A stretch of 64,000 bases of DNA from Marivita geojedonensis (GCF_002115805.1 NZ_JFKC01000011.1:44103-108102), one strand, 5' to 3'; shown: positions 17,043 to 26,946, counted from the stretch's first letter. The notes: generated by a model from the letters alone, not told the origin. Numbers and translations: made by a program.

Positions 17043-18016
17043 TGGCTGATCCAGTTCTGTCGATCCGCGACCTGTCGGTCGAAATTCCTACGCGACATGG
17101 CATCGTGCGCCCCGTGGATGGCGTCAGCTATGACATTCAGGCGGGCGAGATCCTTGGCATCGTCGGCGAAAGCGGCGCGGGCAAATCGATGGCCGGGAAC
17201 GCCGTGATCGGTCTTCTTAATCCGCCTGCGCATATCTCGAAGGGGGAGATCTGGCTGAACGGTCAGCGGATCGACCACCTCAAGGGTGATGCGATGCGGC
17301 GGCTGCGGGGCAAGGAAATCGGTATGGTCTTTCAGGACCCTCTGACCTCGCTCAATCCGCTGCTGCGGATCGGGGATCAGCTCACTGAAACAATGCTGAC
17401 GCACCTGCCAATCAGCCGGGCCGAGGCGGAAAAGCGGGCTGTGGCCGCTTTGGAAGAGGTGGGCATCCCTGGCGCGGCAGAGCGCGTCAACAGTTATCCG
17501 CACGAATTCAGCGGCGGTATGCGGCAGCGTGTGGTCATAGCCTTGGCGCTTTGTGCAGAGCCGTCGCTAGTGATTGCGGACGAACCGACGACCGCACTCG
17601 ACGTGTCGGTGCAGGCACAGATCATCGCGCTGTTGCGCCGCCTGTGCCGGGATCGTGGAACAGCTGTGATGCTGATCACACATGACATGGGCGTTATCGC
17701 AGAAGCGACGGACCGCGTGGCGGTGATGTATGCCGGGCGCCTTGCCGAGCTGGGGCCGGTGCGCGATGTGCTGACCCATCCCCAGCATCCCTATACCCAC
17801 GGGCTGATGGCCTCGACCCCGCTTGCGTCGCAGGGCAAGCGGCGTCTGCACCAGATCCCCGGCGCGATGCCGCGTCTGGATGCTGTGCCGGATGGATGTG
17901 CATTCAATCCCCGCTGCCCCCATGCAACGGACAAATGCCGACAGGCTCCGGTGCCGCGGGTCAGCAATGGTCAGGCCGCCTGCTGGTATCCTCTGGTCGA
18001 TGAAAAGGTCATCTGA
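17042..18016 (+). CDS. Oligopeptide-type ABC transporter ATPase (DppD-like)
   Basis: A 324-residue ABC ATPase. Walker A is GESGAGKS, the signature is SGGMRQRVVIALAL, and Walker B is LVIADEPTTALD. The H-loop is ITHDMG. The C-terminal oligopeptide-transporter extension (about residues 245-320) has the Cys cluster CAFNPRCPHATDKC, which in DppD/OppD relatives binds an iron-sulfur cluster or is structural. Start ATG at 17042, overlapping the preceding stop. Confidence 0.95.
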   Translation: MADPVLSIRDLSVEIPTRHGIVRPVDGVSYDIQAGEILGIVGESGAGKSMAGNAVIGLLNPPAHISKGEIWLNGQRIDHLKGDAMRRLRGKEIGMVFQDPLTSLNPLLRIGDQLTETMLTHLPISRAEAEKRAVAALEEVGIPGAAERVNSYPHEFSGGMRQRVVIALALCAEPSLVIADEPTTALDVSVQAQIIALLRRLCRDRGTAVMLITHDMGVIAEATDRVAVMYAGRLAELGPVRDVLTHPQHPYTHGLMASTPLASQGKRRLHQIPGAMPRLDAVPDGCAFNPRCPHATDKCRQAPVPRVSNGQAACWYPLVDEKVI

Positions 18017-18978
18017 TGGCGCTTGTTAGGGTCAAAAACCTCAGCCGCGTGTTCGACGTGTCGAAACCCTGGTTGAACCGGGTGATCGAGCGCCGATCCA
18101 AAGCCTTTCTGACGGCGGTGTCCGAGGTGGATTTCGAGGTGGAACCGCGCAGCACATATGCGCTTGTCGGGGAAAGCGGGTCGGGCAAATCGACCATCGG
18201 CAAGATGCTGGTCGGTCTGCTTAAGCCGTCCTCCGGTACGGTCGAGATCGAAGGCATCGATCTGGCCAGCGAAACCGACGCGGCAAAAATCGATGCGATC
18301 CGGTCAGATATCCAGATGATATTCCAGGATCCTTATGCGTCGCTCAATCCGCGCTGGCGGGTGCGCGACATCATCGTGGAACCGGTGGCGTCGCGTGGTG
18401 GCAGGACCGAGGGTCTGGCTGAGAAGCTGCTGGAACAGGTCGGGTTGTCCGTTCAGGACGCTGGCAAGTTCCCACATGAATTTTCCGGTGGTCAGCGCCA
18501 GCGTATCTGCATAGCCCGGGCTTTGGCGTCTGAGCCGAACCTGATCGTTTGTGACGAGCCGACGTCTGCTCTTGACGTGTCTGTTCAGGCGCAGGTTCTG
18601 AACCTGATGAGCGATCTGAAAGATGATTTCGGTCTGACTTATGTTTTGATCAGCCACGACCTGACCGTGGTGCGTCACATGGCGGACAAGATCGGCGTTC
18701 TCTATCTCGGTCGTCTGGTGGAAGAAGCGTCGCCGAACGATCTCTTTGAAACGCCAAAACATCCCTATACGCAGATGCTCTTGGAAGCTGCACCTCAGAT
18801 GGATGGGTTCGGACGCGAGGTCCAGCCGCCGGAAGGGGAAATCCCGGATCCGATCAATCCGCCGTCTGGCTGCGCCTTTCACCCGCGCTGTCCGATTGCG
18901 CAGGATATCTGCAAACGCCAGCGCCCCGAGATGCGGAGTATCAACGGGATGCGCGTGGCCTGCCATCTGGCCGAATAG
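18016..18978 (+). CDS. Oligopeptide-type ABC transporter ATPase (DppF-like)
   Basis: A 320-residue second ABC ATPase. Walker A GESGSGKS, signature SGGQRQRICIARAL, Walker B LIVCDEPTSALD, H-loop ISHDLT. The C-terminal CAFHPRCPIAQDIC repeats the cysteine pattern seen in the partner ATPase. The ATG overlaps the DppD-like stop. It is the last gene of the importer operon, followed by a strong terminator. Confidence 0.95.
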   Translation: MALVRVKNLSRVFDVSKPWLNRVIERRSKAFLTAVSEVDFEVEPRSTYALVGESGSGKSTIGKMLVGLLKPSSGTVEIEGIDLASETDAAKIDAIRSDIQMIFQDPYASLNPRWRVRDIIVEPVASRGGRTEGLAEKLLEQVGLSVQDAGKFPHEFSGGQRQRICIARALASEPNLIVCDEPTSALDVSVQAQVLNLMSDLKDDFGLTYVLISHDLTVVRHMADKIGVLYLGRLVEEASPNDLFETPKHPYTQMLLEAAPQMDGFGREVQPPEGEIPDPINPPSGCAFHPRCPIAQDICKRQRPEMRSINGMRVACHLAE

Positions 18979-18981
18979 GAA

Positions 18982-19008
18982 ACGGGGCCGACTGCGGCCC
19001 CGTTTTTT
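18982..19008 (+). terminator. Rho-independent terminator of the oligopeptide ABC operon
   Basis: Perfect 9-bp stem ACGGGGCCG-ACTG-CGGCCCCGT followed by TTTTT, directly after the last ATPase gene. It lies only 4 nt from the convergent ggpS stop. Confidence 0.93.
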
Positions 19009-19011
19009 GAA

Positions 19012-20499
19012 TCAGGCGGCATCTCTGTGGGGTTTGGGAAGCAATTCTTCCACCGACAGCCCCCAGCTCGACAAATCGTACCTCCGCACGGCCGACTGCA
19101 TCGCTTTCATACGGTCCCGACGTTCGGTTTCTGACATGTCGAGCGCCTGACAGATCGCCACATCCATTGAGCGGTTCGAAAAGGGATTGGTTGCGACTGC
19201 TGCGCCGAGTTCAACTGCGGCACCTGCGAATTCCGACAGCACCAAGGCTCCGTCTCCATCAATGCGCGACGCGATGAATTCTTTGGCGACGAGGTTCATT
19301 CCGTCTGCCAGAGGTGTGATCCACGCGACAGACGCGGCTCGGTAGTATGCGACCAAATCCTTGAACGGGATGGCGCGTGACACAAGCGTGATGGGTTGCC
19401 AGTCAAGCGAGCCGAACCGGCCATTGATCCGGCCTACGGCTTCCTCGATGGCAGACTGAATTTCACCATAAGCGGCCATGCCTCGATTTGCGCTTACGGA
19501 AACGTGCATCAGCTGCACCTTGCCGCGAAGTTCGGGTCGGTCTTCAAGGATGCGCTCAAACGAGTTCAACTGTTCGATCCCACCCTTGGTGTAGTCGGTG
19601 CGCCCGACCGAGAGGATCAGCTTGCGGCTGTCCAAATCGTCCAACAGTTCTTTCGTGCGTGCTTCGGTTGCTTCCTCGCGCGCACGGCTTTGGATGTAAT
19701 CCACATCGACACCGACCGGGGCGACACTCAGATGAACGTCCCGGTTGGGACCGCCGAGCCTTGTCGGCATGCGCCGCTCGGTCAGCGCGGTGCCTTCGGC
19801 GATCAGATCATCGGACACGATCGTGCGCTCGGTGATTTCCACATCGAACAGGCTTTGCACGACTGCAGCGAAATTGGTCGCGTAACGCGGGATGTGGAAC
19901 CCGACGCTGTCGCATTCGAGGAGGCTTTCGATAATCTCTTTGCGCCACGGCAACACGTTGAACATGTCCGGCGCTGGGAAGGGGGTGTGGTGGAAAAAGG
20001 CGATCTTCACGTCAGGCCGCATCTGGCGCAGATAGCCGGGAATCAGCCACAGATTGTAATCATGCACCCAGACAAGTGCGCCCTGCGCGGCCTCGGCGGC
20101 GGCGGCTTCGGCGAACCTCCAGTTCACTTCCCGGAAGTTGGGCCAGTCGACCGGGTCGTAATTGTAGCGGTCCTTGAAGCTGTGCAGGATCGGCCAGAAC
20201 GCCTCTTTCGAGGTGACGTGATAAAACTCGTGTACCTGCTTCTGCGTCAGTGGAAGGCGCGAGACCGAGTAGCTGCCAAAACTGTCTTCGACCTCGATCT
20301 GCCGTTCCCATCCGGGGTCATTGGCATCATCCGCGAGTTTCCATGCAACCCATGAACCGTGATCGACCTTGCCGAAAAAGCTCTTCAGCGTTGGCACGAT
20401 CCCGTTCGGGCTCTTGTTTTCACGCAGAACGGTTTTTCCGTTCTCTTCGACTTCTTCATAGGGTTGGCGGTGGTAGACGATCACAAGATCGGAGGACAT
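19012..20499 (-). CDS. ggpS: Glucosylglycerol-phosphate synthase
   Basis: A 495-residue GT20 glycosyltransferase. It resembles cyanobacterial GgpS rather than OtsA: the N-terminus [20 protein letters not shown], then [62 protein letters not shown] and [11 protein letters not shown] follow the GgpS pattern closely, from memory of that family. GgpS joins glucose from ADP-glucose to glycerol-3-phosphate, making the phosphate precursor of the osmolyte glucosylglycerol. The ATG at 20499 shares a base with the phosphatase stop. A TTG at 20502 is a less likely start. Third gene of the operon gpsA-phosphatase-ggpS. Confidence 0.92.
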   Translation of the reverse strand: MSSDLVIVYHRQPYEEVEENGKTVLRENKSPNGIVPTLKSFFGKVDHGSWVAWKLADDANDPGWERQIEVEDSFGSYSVSRLPLTQKQVHEFYHVTSKEAFWPILHSFKDRYNYDPVDWPNFREVNWRFAEAAAAEAAQGALVWVHDYNLWLIPGYLRQMRPDVKIAFFHHTPFPAPDMFNVLPWRKEIIESLLECDSVGFHIPRYATNFAAVVQSLFDVEITERTIVSDDLIAEGTALTERRMPTRLGGPNRDVHLSVAPVGVDVDYIQSRAREEATEARTKELLDDLDSRKLILSVGRTDYTKGGIEQLNSFERILEDRPELRGKVQLMHVSVSANRGMAAYGEIQSAIEEAVGRINGRFGSLDWQPITLVSRAIPFKDLVAYYRAASVAWITPLADGMNLVAKEFIASRIDGDGALVLSEFAGAAVELGAAVATNPFSNRSMDVAICQALDMSETERRDRMKAMQSAVRRYDLSSWGLSVEELLPKPHRDAA

Positions 20500-21281
20500 C
20501 AAAAACTCCCTGGAGTTGGATGAAGGTCAAAGGCCGCAATAGCCTCGAGAATGCCCGCAGCGCCAATCGCGCGAGCACGGTGAATTTTGGGACTGTCAGG
20601 CAGCGCGTCATAAAGCGCGTCTTCAGACCCGCCGACGGCAACGGCGTGCAGATCGGCTGTCAGCATCGAAATGTCATTCAATGTGTCGCCGGCAGTCAGA
20701 ACGCGCTCGGGCGCAATGCCAAGGGCGTTGATCAGACGTTTCAGGGTCGGACCTTTGGAGATGCCCTTTGGCAGGATATCGACAAACCGGTTGTCCGAGA
20801 CCAGGACATCAACATCCAGCGCGCGGACCGGTTCGAGATCAGGCAGGCTGAAGCCATCGGGGGAAATGTCATAGCTCAGCCGGTGTCGGAACGGAGTGTC
20901 CTGCAGGGTCAAGCCATCGACCCCTTCCATAAGAGTCCGAACCGCGTCGGCTTTCCCTTCCCATGCTTTTGCGATGGGCGCCTCGAGTTCGGGCACCGGA
21001 AGAACCATCCCCGGGGAATGGACTTGTGCAATCGTCGTACCAACATCAGCGATCACGTAATCGGGCATGGGAATCCCGAAGGTGTCGCAATGCTCTTGGA
21101 TGAACTCCGGATGGCGCCCTGTGACAAATATCAGACCGATCGTGTGCCGGTTGTCCTCGATCCAATTGTAAAGAGCTTCCCGTGCATCGGCGGACCCGCC
21201 AAGAAACGTGCCATCGAGATCGGTCGCAAGCACAAAGGGTTTTTCGCCAATGGGTCGATGGATGGGGACCTGAATGGTCAT
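20499..21281 (-). CDS. HAD-family phosphatase, probable glucosylglycerol-phosphate phosphatase
   Basis: A 260-residue HAD-IIB (sucrose-phosphatase-like) hydrolase. The nucleophile motif is ATDLDGTFLGG (D21, D23). The cap-domain region follows, and the C-terminal acidic motif is TAGDTLNDISML. It overlaps gpsA by 4 nt and ggpS by 1 nt, so all three are co-translated. The obvious job is dephosphorylating glucosylglycerol-phosphate. The substrate is assigned from operon context. Trehalose-phosphate or mannosylglycerate-phosphate phosphatases of the same fold are alternatives. Confidence 0.85.
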   Translation of the reverse strand: MTIQVPIHRPIGEKPFVLATDLDGTFLGGSADAREALYNWIEDNRHTIGLIFVTGRHPEFIQEHCDTFGIPMPDYVIADVGTTIAQVHSPGMVLPVPELEAPIAKAWEGKADAVRTLMEGVDGLTLQDTPFRHRLSYDISPDGFSLPDLEPVRALDVDVLVSDNRFVDILPKGISKGPTLKRLINALGIAPERVLTAGDTLNDISMLTADLHAVAVGGSEDALYDALPDSPKIHRARAIGAAGILEAIAAFDLHPTPGSF

Positions 21282-22420
21282 GTTGCAGTCTCCTTGAAAA
21301 CGGGGGACGCGAGCGTGGGTGCTGGGTGCTCAAACGTCAGGGACATCGCGCGGGGTTCGGACTCGATCGGCTCGGACCAGAACCGGGCGAAAGTTTCTGC
21401 AATCGGTTGATCGTCATGCAGGATACTGCGCACCGTTTCGCAGATCGGCATTGGCACAGAGAGTTTTCGCGCCAGATCTGTAACCGATTTGGCGTTGGCC
21501 TCGCCCTCGACCACGATGGGCTGACCGTCGAAACACTCGGCCCGCGGCACGCCTTTGCCGAGTTGCGTTCCCAGCGACATGTTACGCGAGGTCGTGCTCG
21601 AGCATGTCAGAGTCAGGTCCCCGATCCCCGACAATCCCGTGACCGTTTCGCGTCGACCGCCCAACGCCTCGGCCAGAGCCTTCATCTCATCCAGCCCACG
21701 GGTGATCAGCGCGGCGCGCGTGTTTTCCGAATAGCCTGCACCGCTCATCATACCGCAGGCGATGGCGATGACGTTCTTCACCGCGCCGCCGATTTCGACA
21801 CCGACAAGGTCATCTGACAGATAAGTGCGAAACGCATGGGTCGTGAGCGTGACAGCCATCCGCGCTGCAGCGCTGGTTTCCGGATTCAGCCGGGATGCCT
21901 GATCGAATGCAAAGGCGAGAGTCGCAGCAGAAGGATGCCCAAGCGCGAGCTCCCTTGCGAATGTTGGCCCGGACAACGCGCCGACGGAATGTCCGGGCAA
22001 TTCGTCTTCGACGATCTGAGACATGAGAAAGCCCGTTTGGGCTTCTATCCCCTTGGCGCAGACGGTGATGGGAATCCCGTCGGGTATGACCTTGCGCATC
22101 GCCTGGGACATGTCCCTTACCGCCCGGGATGGTACGACCAGCAGAGCGGCTTCGGCCCGGGACAGGGCGTCAGCCAAATCAGCCGTGGCTCGCAGCCTCG
22201 GTGCGAGATCGACCTCGGGGAGGTATCGCTCATTGCGTCCCGCATTGTTCAGATCTTCAGCGTGGTCGGCGTTTCTGGCCCAGAGGGTCACGTGGGTCTG
22301 GCCCTGCGCCGCGACATGGGCCAGGGCCGTTCCGTAGGCCCCGGCTCCGATAATCGCTATGTTCGAGAAAGGAAGCGCTGCGCGCGGATAGAGAGCGCCG
22401 CCAAACCGGTCAACCTTCAT
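21278..22420 (-). CDS. gpsA: NAD(P)-dependent glycerol-3-phosphate dehydrogenase
   Basis: A 380-residue GpsA. The nucleotide-binding motif is IAIIGAGAYGTALAHVAA. Downstream are VVPSRAVRDM, CAKGIEAQTGFLMSQIV, LSGPTFARELALGHPSA and IGGAVKNVIAIACGM with the catalytic Lys, all typical. It has about 40 more residues at the ends than usual GpsA: an N-terminal extension before the Rossmann motif, and a C-terminal tail. It reduces dihydroxyacetone phosphate to glycerol-3-phosphate, the acceptor for GgpS. First gene of the osmolyte operon. Probably a dedicated copy, since the housekeeping GpsA would be elsewhere (inference). Confidence 0.92.
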   Translation of the reverse strand: MKVDRFGGALYPRAALPFSNIAIIGAGAYGTALAHVAAQGQTHVTLWARNADHAEDLNNAGRNERYLPEVDLAPRLRATADLADALSRAEAALLVVPSRAVRDMSQAMRKVIPDGIPITVCAKGIEAQTGFLMSQIVEDELPGHSVGALSGPTFARELALGHPSAATLAFAFDQASRLNPETSAAARMAVTLTTHAFRTYLSDDLVGVEIGGAVKNVIAIACGMMSGAGYSENTRAALITRGLDEMKALAEALGGRRETVTGLSGIGDLTLTCSSTTSRNMSLGTQLGKGVPRAECFDGQPIVVEGEANAKSVTDLARKLSVPMPICETVRSILHDDQPIAETFARFWSEPIESEPRAMSLTFEHPAPTLASPVFKETAT

Positions 22421-22448
22421 GAGAATGCCCTGTTTCAGCTTTTACCAT

Positions 22449-22508
22449 AACCCTTCAACGCACATGGATCGAAAGGGTTCCGTGCGGATGCAGAAAAAAT
22501 GCTGCATC
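22449..22508. promoter_or_regulatory. Inverted repeats in the gpsA/galU divergent region
   Basis: AACCCTT (22449-22455) pairs with AAGGGTT (22473-22479). GATGCAG (22487-22493) pairs with CTGCATC (22502-22508) across an A-rich loop. Both lie between divergent genes and could be operators or leader hairpins. No factor can be named. Confidence 0.3.
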
Positions 22509-22572
22509 TGCGAAACCTTTTGCGATCCAGGCGCGTTGAAGACATGATTTTTTGTCAAACGAGGACTTTTCG

Positions 22573-23469
22573 ATGAACCGTCACGTGCGCACCGCAATCT
22601 TCCCCGTTGCAGGCCTTGGCACCCGTTTCTTGCCAGCTACAAAGGCCACGCCCAAAGAGCTTTTGCCCGTTCTGGACACGCCTCTTATTCAATATGCCGT
22701 GGATGAGGCGCGCGACGCCGGGATTGAGCGGCTTGTTTTCGTGAGCCATCCGTCCAAGACCGCTATTGAGCGTCATGTCATGGAAGACGCCCGGCTGACG
22801 CGCGAGCTGCGGGCTCGGGGAAAGGATGATGTCGCAGAGGCATTATCCGACGCCGCGCTGAACCCGGTTGAAGACGATGTTCGATTTGTGATGCAGACCG
22901 AACCTAAGGGCTTGGGTCATGCGGTCGCTTGCGCAAAGGACCACGTCCTGCCCGGTCCGGTGGCTGTGATCTTGCCGGACGATCTGATCCTTGGTCGGCA
23001 GGGGTGTCTGAGTGAGATGGTCGAAGCGTATACTACCGGTCGGGTTGGACATCTTGTGGCGACGATGGAGGTTCCGGAGGACAGGGTACACCGGTATGGC
23101 GTCCTGTCTGTGACTGGAAAAGAAGGGTCCATCGTGATAGCAGACGGCATGGTCGAGAAACCCAAACCCGAGGATGCACCATCCCGACAGGCGGTGGTCG
23201 GACGGTATATCCTCGATGCCAACATCTTTGAGGCACTCGCTACACAGGTGCCAGGAGCTGGTGGAGAAATTCAGCTTACAGATGCAATTGCCCGTGGTGC
23301 GTCGGAATTCGGGGTTGGTGGCTTTCAATTCTCCGGCAGACGGTTCGATTGTGGTTCAAAGGCAGGGATGCTGGAAGCAACGCTTGAACTTGCCATGGAC
23401 GACCCAGAATGTCTGGCGATCTTGCAGGCGCGTGGTCTTGCAGAAGGTCGCCGTGCTGTTGCAGCGTAA
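22573..23469 (+). CDS. galU: UTP-glucose-1-phosphate uridylyltransferase
   Basis: A 298-residue nucleotidyltransferase. The activation loop is FPVAGLGTRFLPATKATPKE, followed by LLPVLDTPLIQYAVDEA, then TEPKGLGHAV and ILPDDLI. It makes UDP-glucose from UTP and glucose-1-phosphate in the cytoplasm. The ATG at 22573 follows GAGGA and is preferred over an upstream TTG at 22552. It is divergent from the glucosylglycerol operon. UDP-glucose also feeds cell-surface glycan synthesis, so the adjacency may or may not be functional. Confidence 0.95.
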   Translation: MNRHVRTAIFPVAGLGTRFLPATKATPKELLPVLDTPLIQYAVDEARDAGIERLVFVSHPSKTAIERHVMEDARLTRELRARGKDDVAEALSDAALNPVEDDVRFVMQTEPKGLGHAVACAKDHVLPGPVAVILPDDLILGRQGCLSEMVEAYTTGRVGHLVATMEVPEDRVHRYGVLSVTGKEGSIVIADGMVEKPKPEDAPSRQAVVGRYILDANIFEALATQVPGAGGEIQLTDAIARGASEFGVGGFQFSGRRFDCGSKAGMLEATLELAMDDPECLAILQARGLAEGRRAVAA

Positions 23470-23563
23470 AAAGCGGTCAAGTCATCTTTCCCTTGCCGCC
23501 TGCGCATGATGTTATCTGCGCGGGCGCTGCGCGTCCGGGACAAGATATTTGCGGAGGTCTTCT

Positions 23564-24556
23564 GTGAAGAAACGCCAGTTGCTGTCATCGGGAAAAATGG
23601 TGTCGGAAATCGGTCTGGGCTGCATGAGCTTTGCAGGCACCTACGGCGGCACCAGCGAACGAGAGGCGCATGATACGCTTTCTGCGGCGCTTGATCTGGG
23701 TGTGGATCACCTCGATACATCCAACATCTATGGGCTCGGTCTGTCCGAGCAGGTGATCGGTTCTTTCATTCAGGGCGATGCCTCGAAATTCACGATTGCC
23801 ACAAAGGCAGGGATCTGGAGGGATCGCGAGCACGGCAACCGTGGCTTCAACAACAAGCCGGACTACCTGCGCGACGAATTGCATGGGTCCCTGAAACGGT
23901 TGGGCGTGGACCATGTCGATCTGTTCTACATCCATCGTCGCGACAGAGACCTTGAAATCGAGGACGTCATGGAAACCTTGCTGGCGTTCAAGCAGGAGGG
24001 GAAGATCGGTGGGATCGGTTTTTCCGAGATTGCACCGGCTTCGCTGCGGCGGGCATGTTCGGTTGGTCAGGTTGATGTCGTGCAGAGTGAGTATTCTCTT
24101 TGGTCGCGCCAACCTGACCTGGGGTTGCATAGCACCTGTCGGGAACTTGGTGTCGCACTCGTCGCGTATTCGCCACTTGCGCGAGGTATGCTGACTGATG
24201 CAACGCCTGACCCGGCCCGCTTCGCCGACAATGATCTGCGCAGAAACACACCGCGTTTCGTAGAGCCGAACTACGGTTTCAATCTGCCCTATATCGACCG
24301 GTTCAAGGCCTATGCGGCGGATCACGGAACCACGCCTTCGGCACTTGCCATCGCGTGGTGTCTTGCGCGCGGGGACCATATCATTCCGATCCCGGGCACA
24401 CGCACCAAAGAGCATCTGGCCGATTGTGCTGCCGGGTCTGACCTGAATCTCACAGATGAGATGATGGCCGAGATCGAGACCATCCTGCCCAGTGGATGGG
24501 CACATGGCGATCGCTACACACCGGCGCAATGGGCCGGCCCCGAGCGGTATTGCTGA
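23564..24556 (+). CDS. Aldo/keto reductase
   Basis: A 330-residue NADPH-dependent aldo/keto reductase (perakine reductase/YajO-like group). Visible are the catalytic Asp-Tyr pair in DHLDTSNIYGLGLSE, the Lys in ATKAG, the His in DLFYIHRRD, and the cofactor region IPIPGTRTKEHL. A GTG at 23564 with GGAGG 7 nt upstream is the likely start. An upstream TTG at 23549 lacks a ribosome site. It ends in a strong hairpin and faces the TRAP permease gene. Carbonyl substrate unknown. Confidence 0.9.
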   Translation: MKKRQLLSSGKMVSEIGLGCMSFAGTYGGTSEREAHDTLSAALDLGVDHLDTSNIYGLGLSEQVIGSFIQGDASKFTIATKAGIWRDREHGNRGFNNKPDYLRDELHGSLKRLGVDHVDLFYIHRRDRDLEIEDVMETLLAFKQEGKIGGIGFSEIAPASLRRACSVGQVDVVQSEYSLWSRQPDLGLHSTCRELGVALVAYSPLARGMLTDATPDPARFADNDLRRNTPRFVEPNYGFNLPYIDRFKAYAADHGTTPSALAIAWCLARGDHIIPIPGTRTKEHLADCAAGSDLNLTDEMMAEIETILPSGWAHGDRYTPAQWAGPERYC

Positions 24557-24561
24557 TAATA

Positions 24562-24587
24562 CCGCCCACGCGTGATTGCGTGGGCGG
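24562..24587. terminator. Bidirectional terminator hairpin between convergent genes
   Basis: Perfect 10-bp stem CCGCCCACGC...GCGTGGGCGG with a 6-nt loop in the 43-nt gap between the reductase and TRAP permease stops. Neither side has a long U-tract. Confidence 0.75.
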
Positions 24588-24599
24588 ACCTGTTCGGGA

Positions 24600-26885
24600 T
24601 CAATCGGCGCCGCGTACAGGGATCGTGGCATCCGGACGCGCGTGAACGACCTTCTGAACAAAGAAGGTTGCAGCAGCGATACCCACTCCGATCAGATCGG
24701 TGATCAGACCGCCTTCGATCATGAACAACGCGGCGAAGATCAACGCAACCCGCAGGAACCAGGCGGATCGGCCCCCGAGGAACCAGCCCTGAACGCCTGA
24801 GCTGAGCAGGAAGACCCCGATGGTTGCCGTCACACCGGCGCGAAGAACTTCGAACCATGTGCCGTCCATGAGCAGGGCGCTGTTGTAGAAGAACATGTAC
24901 GGCACGATGAAGGCGGCGATGCCGATCTTGAACGATGCGACAGAGGTTTCCATCGGGTTGGCACCGGAAATCCCCGCTGCCGCATAGCTGGCCAGCGCCA
25001 CCGGTGGCGTGATGGCTGACAGCACCGCAAAGTAGAACACGAAGAAATGCGCGGTCAGTTGCGGGATCCCCAGCTGCACCAGCCCCGGTGCGACGACGGA
25101 CGCGGCCACTGCATAGGCGGCTGTAGTCGGCATCCCCATCCCCAGCAGGATCGCGATGCACATGGCGAAGAAGAGCGCCAGAAGCTGGCTGACACCGGCA
25201 AGATCAAGAAGCACGGACGAGAAGCGTGCGCCCACGCCAGTCAGTGAAATCACGCCAACAATGATACCGGCGCAGGCACAGACAGCGATGATCTGGATCG
25301 ACATGATGCCAGCCAGTTCGAACGCCTTGAGTATCGACCGCAGGCCCATCCGATTGGGTGTGAACCAAGACACCACAGCCGCAGCGACGGTTGCGAGAGT
25401 GCCTGCCCGGATCACGGAATAGCCCATGAACAGCGCTGCAATCAGAATCAGAATTGGAATGAACAGATAGACCTGCCGCACGAGTTTGTTGAACTTGGGA
25501 AGCTCGTCTTCGCGCATGCCGCGCATGCCCAGTTTGGCCGCTTCGAAATCCACCATGAAGTAGATCGACACGAAGTAGAGAACCGCGGGGATGATCGCGG
25601 CAATGGCGATGTCGGTGTAGGGGATGCCGGTGATCTCGGCCATGATGAAGGCCCCCGCCCCCATGATCGGCGGCATGATCTGACCGCCTGTGGACGCGCC
25701 CGCTTCGACCGCGCCCGCGATTTTTTTCTGGTATCCCACCTTTTTCATAAGCGGGATCGTCAGTGAGCCTGTGGCAACCACGTTTCCTGCGGAGGTTCCG
25801 TTGATCATTCCCATCAGACCGGATGCGAAGATCGCCACTTTGGCAGGTCCCCCCCGTGCGCGTCCGGCTGTCGCAAAGGCGAAGTTCACAAAGTAGTCGC
25901 CCACCTTGGACGCCTGCAGGAAAGCCGCGAAGATGATGAACAGGATGATGTAGGTCGATGACACCGCCGTGGTCGGTCCAAGGATACCGGCGTCGGAATA
26001 GACGTGGCCGAAGAACCGCTGCCAGCTGTAGGCACTTTGCACGGCAAGGATGCCGGGAAGCAGGTGCGCCGTGAAAGTATAGACAAGGAAAACGGCTGTA
26101 ATGATCACAAGCGCCAGTCCTGCGACTCGTCTCGTGAGTTCAAGGATCATGGCGGAGCCAGCTGTCGCCGCGAAGGCCACGCCAATAGGGACAAAGGGCG
26201 TACCAACCGAATTGCGGGCCGCCGTTCCGTAGATGCCGATCAGATAGATGGCAACGACAAGACCACAAAGAGCGAGAACCACGTCGGACGCTGCGAAAAG
26301 CTCCCGTCCGCGCCGTTCGAACCATCCGGTCAAAATTGCTCCGAAGGTGGCGATCAGGAGCGGGGTTCCAAACCACCAGACCTCGCTCGAATAGATCTCG
26401 GTTCCGGGGAACGCGGCCCAGGTCGTCAGGCCGCCCATCTCGGGGAGTGTGCCCGAATTGATGAGGTTCAGGAACCCGATCGCGGTGACGCCAGAAACGA
26501 GGGCCGGCAGAACCAAAATGGCCGCAAGAATGGAGATTGCCCTCGTTTCCTTATGGGGCGGGCCGTCGTCCGAAAAGGTATGTGCCGAAAACAGAAGGAA
26601 GCCGAGCGCCAGCGCACCTGCGATGTGGGCGATCCGGAAATTCCAGGTTTCGAGCGGAAACTGGGGCAGGAACGGCAGATCGAGCCCGGTCCAAGCCGAT
26701 ATTGACACGCCGTTGAGCGCAATCATGTGGAAGGCCGCGTAGAATGTCGAAAGGCCCGCCATGAGGAGATACGCGCGTCCTGAGAAAAGGCGGCGATTGC
26801 TCTCGATGGGTTCTTCATCAACGCCTTCTGCGAGAACCGGCGCGTCGGGTTCGTCGTCAATCGGCGCGGTCTTTGGATCGGTCAT
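24600..26885 (-). CDS. TRAP transporter fused permease (DctQ-DctM, TAXI type), system 1
   Basis: A 761-residue membrane protein with about 16 or more hydrophobic segments. It is the 4TM-12TM fused permease that pairs with TAXI binding proteins. Family marks are GLMGMINGTSAGNVVATGSL, GASTGGQIMPPIMGAGAFIM and LGMGMPTTAAYAVAASVVAP. It is driven by an ion gradient rather than ATP. The ATG at 26885 is chosen because an upstream in-frame ATG at 26942 would start inside the terminator that follows the binding-protein gene. It pairs with the TAXI protein at 27035-28018. Confidence 0.93.
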   Translation of the reverse strand: MTDPKTAPIDDEPDAPVLAEGVDEEPIESNRRLFSGRAYLLMAGLSTFYAAFHMIALNGVSISAWTGLDLPFLPQFPLETWNFRIAHIAGALALGFLLFSAHTFSDDGPPHKETRAISILAAILVLPALVSGVTAIGFLNLINSGTLPEMGGLTTWAAFPGTEIYSSEVWWFGTPLLIATFGAILTGWFERRGRELFAASDVVLALCGLVVAIYLIGIYGTAARNSVGTPFVPIGVAFAATAGSAMILELTRRVAGLALVIITAVFLVYTFTAHLLPGILAVQSAYSWQRFFGHVYSDAGILGPTTAVSSTYIILFIIFAAFLQASKVGDYFVNFAFATAGRARGGPAKVAIFASGLMGMINGTSAGNVVATGSLTIPLMKKVGYQKKIAGAVEAGASTGGQIMPPIMGAGAFIMAEITGIPYTDIAIAAIIPAVLYFVSIYFMVDFEAAKLGMRGMREDELPKFNKLVRQVYLFIPILILIAALFMGYSVIRAGTLATVAAAVVSWFTPNRMGLRSILKAFELAGIMSIQIIAVCACAGIIVGVISLTGVGARFSSVLLDLAGVSQLLALFFAMCIAILLGMGMPTTAAYAVAASVVAPGLVQLGIPQLTAHFFVFYFAVLSAITPPVALASYAAAGISGANPMETSVASFKIGIAAFIVPYMFFYNSALLMDGTWFEVLRAGVTATIGVFLLSSGVQGWFLGGRSAWFLRVALIFAALFMIEGGLITDLIGVGIAAATFFVQKVVHARPDATIPVRGAD

Positions 26886-26946
26886 GGAATGGTTCCCCCC
26901 GGCTGAAGCGTCGGTATTCTGGCGATACCTTTTCGCTATCATCGTT

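Noticed and set aside
19012..20499. Trehalose-6-phosphate synthase (OtsA) annotation
   Set aside because: The GT20 fold fits, but the N-terminal pattern ([22 protein letters not shown]) and the gpsA partner point to GgpS instead.
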